Notes: a model not told the origin generated them from the letters alone. Numbered from the stretch's first letter, positions 20,711-30,240 are shown. The stretch: 64,000 nt of DNA from Ceratothoa steindachneri (GCA_963969495.1 OZ018321.1:137965185-138029184); one strand, 5' to 3'. A program made the numbers and translations.

Positions 20711-22420
20711 ATGGCTGTAGCGGAAACATTGAATGAAGAAGTAGTGCGATTGAGACTGGAGTTGAGAAAGAAAGAAGAGGAGTGTGAAATGTTGCGGGGA
20801 ATGATGGAGGGAATGGAGAATAAAATAAAAGGGATGAATGAAAAGACTGATAGGATGAAGAAGGAAATGGGAGACCGACAGGATCAGACGGACCGACGGA
20901 TGCAGGACCTGTATAACATGATGACAGGGGCTGGATCAGTCCCAGGACCTACAACCCCGACCCCTGCTCCTACTGAAGGGACTCCGCTAAATGGAATGGA
21001 TGGCAGTATGATTGAGTCTAAAGAAGATACTGTGAGTGGTAGGAAAGGGGGTGAATGGAAGAGAGTGGAAAGTAAGAGAGGAAGTAAGCATGGTTCTAAG
21101 GTTAAGGATAGGAAGGCGAGAGGGAAGAGTGTGGATTCGCTATACTCAGATGAGGGAGAGAGTGACGATATGATTGGAATGAGTGAGACCGAGAGTAGCT
21201 CTTCGGAGAGTGAAGTGAATGTGGGAAAAGGAATTTTGATTAGGGAAGTGCCAAGGATTGATAAGTTTAGATTGCATGGGGGAAAGAGTATGGATGGGTT
21301 CTTCGGGGATTTTGAGCGGTACTGCAAGCTCAAGTACCCGCAGAACAAGGGTCACTGGGTGAGTGTTCTGGGAGATTGTTTGGATGGGAAAGTGTTGGAG
21401 TTCTTGCGAGTGATAACGAGTGTGGGAGAGCCAAAGTACGATGTAGTGAAGAAGAGATTGATTGGGCAGGTGAAACGAATGAAAGAGAGTGTGAAGTATA
21501 AGAGAGTGAATGAATTTGAGAAGGCTCGAATGGGGAAGAGTGAAAGTGTGAATATGTATGCACATAGGCTTGAGAGTATGGCAAGAAAGAGGTATGGTGA
21601 TGATGATGTAAATGAATGTAAACCACTCATGAGGAAGTTTTTGGACACGATCCCGCGAAAGGTGAGTGAATGGCTGAGTGGAAAGAGGAAAGAGAGAGTG
21701 AGACTGACAGGTGAACGGTTGATGTGGGAGGATGTGTTGGAACTGTTAGAAGATGGACGATTTGATGATGAAAGCGATCTAGAAGAGGATGGATGGTACA
21801 GTGTGAATGTTGGGGGTAAGAAGCCCAGGAACTTTCATCCACCCCGGCAGTTTGTCAGCTACAGGGATGCCCTGAAGGCTGCACCAGCTGGAGTGATGTC
21901 AAACTTCCTGGGCCGGCAGAATGGATGGGCAAATGGAGGGTGGTTGAATGGAAGGGGGCAGATGAATTTCAAGCATGGGAACGGATATATGAGAGAGAAA
22001 CCGAGGTATGTCCCAGCAAACGAGAGACCGAATGGTGGGAGAAAGATTGTGGAATGTCGTCGGTGTGGAAGGAAAGGTCATATGTTGGCAGAATGTAGGT
22101 GGACATCTGGTGCGTGTTTTGGGTGTGGTAAGAAAGGGCATATGATAAAGGATTGCCAGGAAAGTGTGAAAGAGTGCTTCGAGTGTAAAGAAATAGGCCA
22201 TTTGAAGAAAGATTGTCCGAGGTTGAATGGTGGAGCAACTGGTGGGGAAAGTATGAAATATGCATGTGGTAATTGTGGAAAGGCTGGTCATTATGCAAGG
22301 ATGTGTCGTGACCAGAGGAATGTATGTAGCTATTGTGCGATGGAAGGACATTCAAGTGAAAAGTATTGGATTAGACTGAGAGCGCAAGGTGTGAATGGAA
22401 AGTCTGAAGTGGGAAACTGA
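20711..22420 (+). CDS. Gypsy 1 gag: capsid-like domain with five zinc knuckles
   Basis: 569 codons from ATG 20711, the first ATG of this frame. An N-terminal coiled coil (residues about 5-65) is followed by a Pro/Thr linker, an acidic Ser-rich stretch, and a retrotransposon capsid-like region (about 180-340; GGKSMDGFFGDFERYCKLKY). From residue 449 there are four CCHC knuckles (C-x2-C-x4-H-x4-C: CRRCGRKGHMLAEC, CFGCGKKGHMIKDC, CFECKEIGHLKKDC, CGNCGKAGHYARMC). A fifth has lost its last Cys (CSYCAMEGHSSEKY). Most gypsy gags have one to three. It packages element RNA. The stop is preceded directly by GGGAAAC. Confidence 0.9.
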   Translation: MAVAETLNEEVVRLRLELRKKEEECEMLRGMMEGMENKIKGMNEKTDRMKKEMGDRQDQTDRRMQDLYNMMTGAGSVPGPTTPTPAPTEGTPLNGMDGSMIESKEDTVSGRKGGEWKRVESKRGSKHGSKVKDRKARGKSVDSLYSDEGESDDMIGMSETESSSSESEVNVGKGILIREVPRIDKFRLHGGKSMDGFFGDFERYCKLKYPQNKGHWVSVLGDCLDGKVLEFLRVITSVGEPKYDVVKKRLIGQVKRMKESVKYKRVNEFEKARMGKSESVNMYAHRLESMARKRYGDDDVNECKPLMRKFLDTIPRKVSEWLSGKRKERVRLTGERLMWEDVLELLEDGRFDDESDLEEDGWYSVNVGGKKPRNFHPPRQFVSYRDALKAAPAGVMSNFLGRQNGWANGGWLNGRGQMNFKHGNGYMREKPRYVPANERPNGGRKIVECRRCGRKGHMLAECRWTSGACFGCGKKGHMIKDCQESVKECFECKEIGHLKKDCPRLNGGATGGESMKYACGNCGKAGHYARMCRDQRNVCSYCAMEGHSSEKYWIRLRAQGVNGKSEVGN

Positions 22421-22452
22421 ATGGTAAGAGGGTACCTGCTGAAGTATCTTCT
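22411..22452 (+). promoter_or_regulatory. -1 ribosomal frameshift signal between gag and pol
   Basis: The heptamer G GGA AAC at 22411-22417 is in X XXY YYZ register of gag, and the gag stop TGA follows immediately. A -1 slip reads GGG AAA CTG into the pol frame, open from 22408. Nine bases later a 9-bp stem begins: AGAGGGTAC (22427-22435) pairs with GTATCTTCT (22444-22452), with two G-U pairs, around the loop CTGCTGAA. The heptamer, stop, 9-base spacing and most of the stem recur in the older copy at 46528-46569, where one G-U pair is G-C instead. GGGAAAC is a known retroviral slippery sequence. Confidence 0.75.
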
Positions 22453-22458
22453 GGGTGC

Positions 22459-25400
22459 ATGAGTGTGAGTAATGTGTTGGTAAGTCTGTCTAGTGTGAAA
22501 GTGCTGTCTGGTAGAAAGTATGAGTGTCTGAGTGTTAAGGTGGAATTGAATGGAATTGAGTGTTTGGCTTTAATAGATTCTGGATGCAAGGCGAGCTTGG
22601 TGTATAAAGATGTGTATGACAAGGTTAGCGAGAAAGCCCTCCTGTCTGAGTGCAAGGGTAGTTTGGTAGGTATTGGTAATAGGAGAGTGCCTGTGATTGG
22701 AATGATAAGGTCAGCTGTTCGAATGCATGGTATGATGATGAATGAATGTGAATTTTCTGTGATTGATAAGGTGAGTAGTGAGTATGGTGTGATTTTGGGC
22801 TATGATTTTATGAAAATGAATCGTATGGTTGTGCATCCTGCGAGTGATCAGATTGAGAGAAAGATTGGTAAAAATGGGGTGTATAAGTTGTATGTAGGGA
22901 AAGATGGTAGCGTTTTGAGGAGTGTGTTTACTGGTATTGAGGTGACTGCTATGGAGAATGTAAGGCTTGTGAAGGGTGAAAGGGTGTCTGTTAGAGTGAG
23001 TTGGAGTAAGGATGTTAGTTTGAATGTGAGTGAGAACACTGTGATATTGGATGGAAAGGATGCGTGTTATAAGGTAAGGCGTGTTGCTTGTGTGTTTGAT
23101 GGCTTGATGAGAATGAATGATCCTTTTGTATGTGTGCAGGCGGACCCCAGTGTGAAAGGGCAGGTGAGGGGAATTCAAGTCGGAGATGTACTGGGCCACC
23201 TCTCCACTGTCAATGAGGTAGGTATGGATGATAGTACGGATGTCAGGGTGAATGTTGCAGGTGAAGAGACATGTGAATGGACGTATAATGATGTGAAGAG
23301 CATGGTGGAATTGGATGGATGTTTAACTGAGTATGAAAGGGAGGATGTGTATCGAATGATATTTGAACGAAAGGGAGCCCTCAGTAAGGGTGATCTGGAT
23401 TTCGGGGTTGCAAAGCTCCCGGAATTCAAGATTGTCCTGAAGGAGGATTCCCCAATCTATCAGCGGCCAAGGCATTTCCCACGTCCGGTTGCTGATGAGA
23501 TTGAGGAGCAGTGCTTGGAATTGGAGCAATTGGGGGTGATTGAAGAGAGCGAGAGTGCATGGAATAGTCCAATTGTACCTGTGCGTAAGCCGGATGGAAG
23601 ATTGAGTCTGTGTGTGGATTATCGAAAGGTGAATGAAAGGACTGTGAAAGAAAGGTTTCCGATGTGTGTGGTATCTGAGTGTGTGTATAGTATGCATGGG
23701 ATGGAGTGGTTTACGAAGCTGGATCTGGTACGGGGGTATTACCAGATGCCCATTGCTGAGGAGAGCGGGCCAGTAACCGCCTTCTCTTCCTCAAAGAGGC
23801 ATTACCAGTTCCGGAACCTCAGCTTTGGGTTGGCTAATGCTCCCGGAGCCTTCCAGCGGGCAATGAATGTTGTGTTGAGTAAGTTTGCGAGTAAGAATGT
23901 GATTGTGTTTATAGATGATATTTTGATTATGACTGAGACTTTTGAGGAGCATATGAGATTGGTGAATGATGTGTTGAGAACGTTGGAGAGTGTTGGTGTG
24001 AAGGTGAAAGTGGCGAAGTGTGAATGGTTTGCGAAAGAAGTGGAATTCCTTGGGCATATGGTGAGTGAGAATGGGTTGCGAAAATCACCAAAGTATGTTG
24101 AGAAGGTGCGAATGTTTCCTAAACCGGTGACTGTGAAGCAACTGAAGTCATTTTGGGGTTTGATTGAGTTCCAGCGAAAGTTTATATGTGATTGTTCTGG
24201 TGTGAGTAAGCCTCTGACTGAGTGGATGGGCAAGAAAGGTAGTACGGTTGTCAAGTGGAATGATAAGATGAATGAGGCGTATGAGAGACTGAAAGAGGCA
24301 GCGGCTGATGATGTTGAATTGGCTTACCCAGATTATAGTGTAAATGCTAAAATGCTTGAACTGTATACAGATGCGAGTGGGTATTGTATGGGAGGTTTTC
24401 TGATGCAAGAGCAGTGTTTGAATGGAGAGAATGTCAGGCGAATAATTGGGTATGTATCCAAGGCTATGAATGTTGCAGAACGAAAGTATTCGACTGTGGA
24501 ACGAGAGCTGGCTGCGATAAGATATTGTTTGAAAGTGTTGCGTCCATTTTTGTATGGTGTGAGGTTTGTGATAAAAACCGATCATCAACCTCTTGTGTAT
24601 CTGCAGCGTATGAAGTGGGCTGATAGTAGGATTGCAAGGACTTTGGAAGATTTGAGTGACTTTGACTATGTGATTGAGTATGTGCCTGGTGAACGGAATG
24701 GAGTGGCTGATTTGATGTCAAGGTATCCTGGTACGAATGATGAAAATGTGTGTGGAGTGAGTGATCCTGAGTATTTGCCGAAAGGGATTATGAATGGAAA
24801 AGAGAGTAAGGGTGGTGGTGATTCCTTGTTTGAGAGTGTATGGAATGGTTTGCAAGATTTGAAGAGTGATGGAGTAGATGTGAGAGTGCCCGATAGTGTA
24901 GATGATTTAAGGAAGGAGGTAATGAATGAAGTGTGTAGGAAGCCTGAAAGCATTGGTATGGCAAAGGTGCGGAACTTCATGAAAGAATTGAGAGCGATGT
25001 GTATGCAAGGGGTCCCGCCATTTCAGGAAGTGTTGATTGTAGTGAGTCGTTTGTATGGAGTGATTGTTTATGTGCACTTTGGTGGTGAGAGGCCGATTGT
25101 GTACAAGGATGAGAAGATGAAGGGTTTGAATCCTAATGTGGTACATCTGCAATGTTTGAGCGGTGTGCACTACAATTGGGTAATTGAAAAGTGTTCATAT
25201 ATAAGAGAGAAGAATGATTGTCTGGATGAAGATGAGTGTGTGTTGAGTGATGATATGGGAGTTAATGACAGTGTGGATATCAGTGCTGATGTTGGTGTGC
25301 TTGTTCCTTCGGTGTATTGCGAACATGGTGGACCTGATATGATGGAAGCGAGAGTGAAAGTTGGTGAAAGGTTGTTCTGTGGTTTGATTGATACTGGAGC

Positions 25401-25590
25401 GCAGGTGTCTTTAGTGAATGAGAAGATTCTGAGTAAGTATGATGAGTTTAAATGTTGCGAGCATAAACCTGTGAAGTTACGGATAAGTGGATTAGGGAAT
25501 GGCTTGATAGTGGCATGGGAACAGGTTAGTCTGAAAGTGAGTTTGGGTAATGGTGTGAATGTGAAGCATGACTGTGATTCTGAAAGGTGA
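22459..25590 (+). CDS. Gypsy 1 pol, first part: protease, RT, RNase H, start of a second protease
   Basis: 1043 codons from ATG 22459, though the frame is open from 22408 and probably entered by frameshift. A retropepsin covers residues 30-125 (LALIDSG at about 37-42, ILGYDFM at about 112). RT covers roughly 320-500 (LSLCVDYRKVNE, FTKLDLVRGYYQ, catalytic FIDD at 484-487). RNase H covers roughly 630-760 (YTDASG with Asp 638, ERELAAI, TDHQPL, NGVADL). A linker follows and then a second retropepsin-like start, CGLIDTGAQVSLV (Asp 978). The frame ends at 25590, two bases out of phase with the older copy, cutting the second domain before its LLGVDFM half. Confidence 0.88.
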   Translation: MSVSNVLVSLSSVKVLSGRKYECLSVKVELNGIECLALIDSGCKASLVYKDVYDKVSEKALLSECKGSLVGIGNRRVPVIGMIRSAVRMHGMMMNECEFSVIDKVSSEYGVILGYDFMKMNRMVVHPASDQIERKIGKNGVYKLYVGKDGSVLRSVFTGIEVTAMENVRLVKGERVSVRVSWSKDVSLNVSENTVILDGKDACYKVRRVACVFDGLMRMNDPFVCVQADPSVKGQVRGIQVGDVLGHLSTVNEVGMDDSTDVRVNVAGEETCEWTYNDVKSMVELDGCLTEYEREDVYRMIFERKGALSKGDLDFGVAKLPEFKIVLKEDSPIYQRPRHFPRPVADEIEEQCLELEQLGVIEESESAWNSPIVPVRKPDGRLSLCVDYRKVNERTVKERFPMCVVSECVYSMHGMEWFTKLDLVRGYYQMPIAEESGPVTAFSSSKRHYQFRNLSFGLANAPGAFQRAMNVVLSKFASKNVIVFIDDILIMTETFEEHMRLVNDVLRTLESVGVKVKVAKCEWFAKEVEFLGHMVSENGLRKSPKYVEKVRMFPKPVTVKQLKSFWGLIEFQRKFICDCSGVSKPLTEWMGKKGSTVVKWNDKMNEAYERLKEAAADDVELAYPDYSVNAKMLELYTDASGYCMGGFLMQEQCLNGENVRRIIGYVSKAMNVAERKYSTVERELAAIRYCLKVLRPFLYGVRFVIKTDHQPLVYLQRMKWADSRIARTLEDLSDFDYVIEYVPGERNGVADLMSRYPGTNDENVCGVSDPEYLPKGIMNGKESKGGGDSLFESVWNGLQDLKSDGVDVRVPDSVDDLRKEVMNEVCRKPESIGMAKVRNFMKELRAMCMQGVPPFQEVLIVVSRLYGVIVYVHFGGERPIVYKDEKMKGLNPNVVHLQCLSGVHYNWVIEKCSYIREKNDCLDEDECVLSDDMGVNDSVDISADVGVLVPSVYCEHGGPDMMEARVKVGERLFCGLIDTGAQVSLVNEKILSKYDEFKCCEHKPVKLRISGLGNGLIVAWEQVSLKVSLGNGVNVKHDCDSER

Positions 25591-25703
25591 GCAAATGCCT
25601 TGTTGTTTCTTGCTTGGTGTAGACTTTATGAGATTGAATGATTTGTCTTTGGATGCTGATAAGGATTGTCTTATGAAAGGTGAATGTGAGGTGATGAGGT
25701 TGA
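25590..25703 (+). pseudogene. Broken stretch of gypsy 1 pol (end of second protease)
   Basis: The region between the two pol frames still encodes the second-half retropepsin motif (LLGVDFMRLND near 25608-25645) in another frame. Compared with the 43.5-43.7 kb copy there appear to be 2-base losses near 25570 and near 25711. Together they separate RNase H from integrase in this copy. I infer an original single pol frame. Confidence 0.65.
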
Positions 25704-27755
25704 ATGAGTGCAAAGAATGTTGTCAAATTTTGTGGCATGATTGAGTTGGTCATGGATGATGAGAATGAGATTTTAAGTGATGATGATATTCTAGAGATGC
25801 AAGAGATGTGTCCTTTTGTTAGTGAGTTGAAGAAGTGTGTAATGATGCGTGTTGATTTGAATGAATGGCTAGAGTGTTTAAGTGATTTTAAAAGGTATGC
25901 TAAGGATTTTGTTGTTTGTATGGATGTTGTATATTTTGTGAGGCATGTGAAGGGTGGTGATGATATGTATGTACCTGTGATGTCCTTACTTGGTATGATT
26001 GGTCTGGTGAAGGTTGTGCATGATAATTATGGGCATATGGGTAAGTTTAAGCTGTGGGAGTGTATGAAGGAGCGTGTGTTCCACCCGTTTCTGAGAACTG
26101 TTGTGAATGATGTTGCAACTACGTGTGAAAGGTGTCAGAAGCGAAAGGTGCAAGGTGTGCAAGTGAAACCACCGATGTTGAAAGTTGATGCGAAAGAACC
26201 GTTTGAATTGGTAGTGATTGATTGTGTGTCTTTGCCGCGTACGAGTGCTGGGAATGTTGGTATGGTTGTTATGGTTGATCATAAAAGTAGTAAGTTTGTG
26301 TATGCAGCGCCTGTGAGAGATAAAAGGAGTGTGACTGTTGCGCGTGTGGTTGAGCAGTTGTTCTTTCCTATGTGTGTATGGAAGCCTAGAAGATGTCTGA
26401 GTGATAATGGGCCTGAATTTGTAGGGGAAGTGTTTGAGCAAATGTTGAGAGAGAATGGTGTGGAGCATGTGAGAACAACTCCGTATGTACCGTCTTCAAA
26501 TGGATTGGCTGAACGGACTATAAGAACCTTGTGTGAGATGTTGAGAATGATGAGTACGACAGTGAATGACTGGGATGTGTGTCTGGGGAGAGTGTTGTGG
26601 GCGTATAATTCAACTGTGCATAGTGCAACTGGAATGTCCCCATGTCAGTTTGTGATGAATTTTGAAAGGCGAGTGAAAGATAGGTTTCGTTTGAGTGAAA
26701 GTGAGCAAAGTGTATGGCGTGAGGCGCATGAAAGGTTCCGTTCATTTGAATTAGGTACAAAAGTATTGAAGGTGAAAGAAGTGAAGGGTAGGTTGAATGT
26801 ATCAAAGATGAGTGAGAAGTTTGATGGACCTTATAGAGTTGTGAGAGTTTGGGAAAATGGGGTAACGTATGTTTTGGAGAGTTTGAATGACGGCATGACT
26901 GAGAGAGTGCGGGCTCATCAGAGTCAGTTAAGGAGATGGAGAGAACCTCCTGACTACCTGGTGAGCCATCCGGTGTATGGACTGTGTAGAGAGAGAGGTA
27001 AAGTGCATGATGATGAGATTGAATGTGATAGTATGGATCTGTCTGGGAAAGAGCTAGTCTTAGTCTCGAGGAGTAGAAAGCGTACAAAGAAGGGTGAAAG
27101 GAAGAATGCAAGTACGAATGAAAGTAAGTCTGAGCAGAGTGTTTCTGGTATGGGGGATCTTGAAAGGGAGATTGAGTTTTTGCGTAAACAAGTGAGTGAT
27201 TTGGCTGGTATAAGTAGACGAGTGAGTGAGCTGCTTGTGCCTGATTTTTCTGGTTTTGGGACCAGTATGAATGATAGTGTGTTTGGGCAGAATGAACCTA
27301 GTGTGGCTGATTTTTCGGGTTTTATGAATGGTAATAGTAGGGGTGAGTTTGATGTAGTGAATGATGAAGTGGCTGATTTTTCAGGTTTCTGGTGGGAACC
27401 AGTCGAAGGGGTTTCTGGTATGCCTGTTGAGAATACAGGGGATGTGAGTGACCTGTCTGTTTCACAAGAATGTACCTTGAGTTGGATGAGAGCTGTGAGT
27501 GAGGAGCTGATGAATGGGGGTATGAAGAGTGAGGGTTCTGAACGGAAGAGTATGAAAGAATTCTGTCGTGAGATGGGAGAACTGGTAATGAGGGCTAAGA
27601 GTATGGTTGATGAGATGATAAATAGTGACGATGAGACTGACAGGACGACTGACGAACAACCCCGACTAATTGCTACGTGTAGCCAGAGACCAGTAGAAGA
27701 GTGTGAATGGGTGCAGAAGGGTGCGATTGAGCACAAGTGGTACCGTGAAGAGTGA
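25704..27755 (+). CDS. Gypsy 1 pol, second part: integrase with long C-terminal extension
   Basis: 683 codons; the start is a frame edge and not a true initiator. An HHCC zinc site is at residues His106, His111, Cys141, Cys144. The DDE core is Asp173 (VVIDCVS), Asp234 (LSDNGPEF) and Glu270 (NGLAERT), with 35 residues between the last two as is typical. A GPY-like region (FDGPYRVV) is near 374. After about residue 440 comes a charged tail with a predicted coiled coil (about 484-512) and three DFSGF motifs at 514, 536 and 558, exactly 22 residues apart. No envelope-like membrane protein is seen. The integrase itself appears intact. Confidence 0.88.
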   Translation: MSAKNVVKFCGMIELVMDDENEILSDDDILEMQEMCPFVSELKKCVMMRVDLNEWLECLSDFKRYAKDFVVCMDVVYFVRHVKGGDDMYVPVMSLLGMIGLVKVVHDNYGHMGKFKLWECMKERVFHPFLRTVVNDVATTCERCQKRKVQGVQVKPPMLKVDAKEPFELVVIDCVSLPRTSAGNVGMVVMVDHKSSKFVYAAPVRDKRSVTVARVVEQLFFPMCVWKPRRCLSDNGPEFVGEVFEQMLRENGVEHVRTTPYVPSSNGLAERTIRTLCEMLRMMSTTVNDWDVCLGRVLWAYNSTVHSATGMSPCQFVMNFERRVKDRFRLSESEQSVWREAHERFRSFELGTKVLKVKEVKGRLNVSKMSEKFDGPYRVVRVWENGVTYVLESLNDGMTERVRAHQSQLRRWREPPDYLVSHPVYGLCRERGKVHDDEIECDSMDLSGKELVLVSRSRKRTKKGERKNASTNESKSEQSVSGMGDLEREIEFLRKQVSDLAGISRRVSELLVPDFSGFGTSMNDSVFGQNEPSVADFSGFMNGNSRGEFDVVNDEVADFSGFWWEPVEGVSGMPVENTGDVSDLSVSQECTLSWMRAVSEELMNGGMKSEGSERKSMKEFCREMGELVMRAKSMVDEMINSDDETDRTTDEQPRLIATCSQRPVEECEWVQKGAIEHKWYREE

Positions 27756-27791
27756 TTGAAAGGGTTTAGTGAGTGGCTGGTCGAATGGCTT

Positions 27792-27804
27792 AAGGAAGGA
27801 GGGG
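27792..27804 (+). other. Polypurine tract of gypsy 1
   Basis: AAGGAAGGAGGGG directly abuts the 3' LTR, as expected for plus-strand DNA priming. Confidence 0.8.
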
Positions 27805-28680
27805 TGTGGTGGAGTGAATGTGAGTGTGTGTAAAAGGGCCATTCTCCCACCCCTTTTCTCAGTACCCTCTCCCTCCCTCTGTAAGAATGTGTGTGTGAGT
27901 GGGAATGAGGTTTTTTTTATATTTTCTCTTTATATATATATATATATGTATTTGATTTCATGTATTAATTGTTTTCTCTTTCTCAGATTGTACTTTGCTT
28001 AAAATAATCTTTTATCAAAATTGTACTTTGTTTATAATATTCTTTTAGCAAAGCGCCATATTCTGGAAAGAGGTAAGCTAGTCGGTAAATTTACTCGGGT
28101 AATGCCCACTTATTAGTTTCCCTTCCATGTATAAATAAAGGGGTCATAAAAGGATATATCTCTTCTACAGAGAGTGGAAGCGTGGACTGATAGCAAGAGG
28201 GGTTCTCTAGACGAGTGCTCCGCCCAGCCCTGAGACGGAGGGCTTTCGTGCCTCTCTAACCACCTGAACCGCCATACCCGCCTTCGTTGACAATCCTGCC
28301 TCCTTCTAAGTTAGCCTACTACCACCCACCTCCAGCACACAAGTGATAGCGCGTGCCCCCTTTTCATTCGGTTGTTGTTGTGTTGTTGTTGTTTTTTTGT
28401 GTAGATATATAAGTAAATTGTTGTATTCGCCGGTTATAAAATTCTCTTTTGGTATCGTATTTGGATTCGGGAATTTAGCCTCATTTTGAAGTGTGCACAC
28501 TTCCCTTGTAAATATAAAATTGTTGTAAATATAAGCTGTAATTATCATTGTACTTTTTTTCTGTTAGTAAAGAACTGTACATACAATCCGTTTCATTCTC
28601 CTTCGATTTCTCACGTCCGGATTAGTATAGGAAGCGGGTTGGATCGATTGGGGTTAGTCTAAATTTTTCGGCCCGCTACA
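27805..28680 (+). repeat. Gypsy 1 3' LTR
   Basis: 876 bp, TGTGGTGG to CGCTACA, almost identical to 19706-20574. It is followed by the CCAA target duplication. Confidence 0.92.
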
Positions 28681-28684
28681 CCAA

Positions 28685-30240
28685 TACCGGGACATGTAAT
28701 GTGTGCGAAGATAACACAAACTGGGAGATTTAACAAGAATGTGCCAACCAGTCTGGGGAATAATGCAGTCATTGTTGTAAGGTGCAGAGGAGAGCTCCAT
28801 CAAATTCTGGTGTGTCCCACAACGGTGCCCAATTCAAAAATGTAAAAAGCGACCTTAAGTCGTTGCAGCAATGGGGAGTAGGTCCATGAAAACAATTGCA
28901 TGTAACTTTAGCTTCCCCTCGGCCATCTCTAATCTTCTTTGGCACCCTCATTCCCACAAATCCAGGAACCCAGCAGAAGATAATCTTGACATCCGCCCAG
29001 CTTGTGGCAACTGTGGCATCATGGATACCACAAACCAGGATGTGTTGAAATTCCAATGCCCCAAGAGCATTTAGGGTGCTTTGTAAGTTGCAAAAGATAA
29101 CAATCATGTGTCCAAAACATGGATGGTGTGTTATCTCCAGTACCAAGTGATGTATTGCAACCAGTTCAGCCATGAAGACACGAAACACCAGATTTCCTTC
29201 TCCAGGAAGGAGGCACCTGTTGCTTCAAAGTGGGGTGCAACTCTCCGCAATTGACACACTTGGCCATGCACTTATCATGTACAGCCTTGGAGCAACTGAC
29301 ATAGACTTTGGGTAAAGTTGACTTTGCATGTCTATAGGATGTATTTGTATAGGTGAAGAAGTGGCAGTGACACAAATGCCTTCACCCAGTAGCGATACCA
29401 AGTATCATGCACCAACTCAGGGAGCCTGTTACGGTCAAAGATGCCAAAAGGTAGGGGTGGGTCTCAAGGCCCCTCCTTGTTTTCTCAACACATGTTTGAG
29501 TGACTGCTCTATGGCCATCCAGCTCTAAGGTAATGTCTTCTATGGAATAGTCCGCAAGTTTCCTCACGTAAAACACTCTTTCATCAAGTTCATGGCAGAC
29601 TGATGCATCAAACTTACTGGCAAGCCATTAAGTGTCCGAAGGGCATTAATCATGGCTGCCTCAGAGGGATCTGACACATTGGCCAGAAGGCTCCCATCTG
29701 AGAAACATGACACCTTCAGATCTCTACCAATCAAGCTAGCTAATGTTCTCCTCTCATGGATCATGTTGCCCTTGGACAACATGCTGAACATCAGCGGAGC
29801 AGGCTTGAAAACACGAGGTAGTCTCTCAAAATAGGGACCCTTACGTAATTGAGGCTCAGCACACTTGCAATTTTGGTCTTGGTCGGGGCTTCCTACTCGA
29901 GAGCATCTTGGGGCTGGACGAGAGCATCTAGGATCCAAAGAGCACCAGTCAGGGGAGGAGGTCCCTACTCTCCTTGGGATTCCTCAGGGGCCAGAGCCAT
30001 TAGGGAAGGAAAGCTTGCACAGGGTGGATTCAGGTTTGTTGATACCAAGCCCATGATTGCCCCAAGGAAGATCCTGCCATCTGTGCCTAGGACAGCTCCA
30101 GGATCATGTCTAGCTCAGTGGGCCCTCCATGTGGCCATACCCCAAGGGATCATGCATCCTATTTGAGGAACTTTCAGTCACACAAGTCTCTGGCCAGTGA
30201 ACTGAGCTTCATCAGGGAAAAGATGGGGTCAAGCATGCCG
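28685..30240 (-). mobile_element. I-group copy E, 5' part: RNase H joined to gag
   Basis: Continues copy E after the gypsy insertion. The minus strand reads RNase H (28685-29190, with AELVAIHHLVLEI), then jumps directly to gag (29190-29940, zinc knuckle region near 29210-29345, and the MNLMKECFTYVRKLADYSIED-type block, frameshifted, near 29540-29590). The ORF1 N-terminal region extends to about 30240. EN and RT are missing (about 3.6 kb relative to the 56-62 kb copy). It is diverged and dead. Confidence 0.75.

Larger units (their letters stand above)
19706..28680 (+). mobile_element. Ty3/gypsy LTR retrotransposon 1, nearly complete
   Basis: An 8975-bp element with two LTRs (869 and 876 bp), a tRNA-Lys-like primer site, gag, pol with PR-RT-RNase H-second PR-IN order, and a polypurine tract against the 3' LTR. 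It is flanked by a 4-bp CCAA duplication (19702-19705 and 28681-28684). The LTRs differ by only about five substitutions outside a simple-repeat stretch, so insertion is recent. Pol is broken by two short indels near 25570 and 25710 relative to the older copy at 42.7-49.2 kb. It inserted into I-group copy E. It runs antisense to RAE1. Confidence 0.93.

Noticed and set aside
22459..22461. ATG 22459 as the true start of gypsy pol
   Set aside because: The frame is open from 22408 and a well-formed frameshift signal sits at the gag stop, so independent initiation is less likely; kept only as the annotated frame start.
26954..27850. Long open frame on the minus strand (298 codons) across the gypsy integrase tail, with similar antisense frames over gag and pol
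   Set aside because: They mirror a C-poor sense strand that yields few antisense stops; the plus strand carries the recognisable domains.
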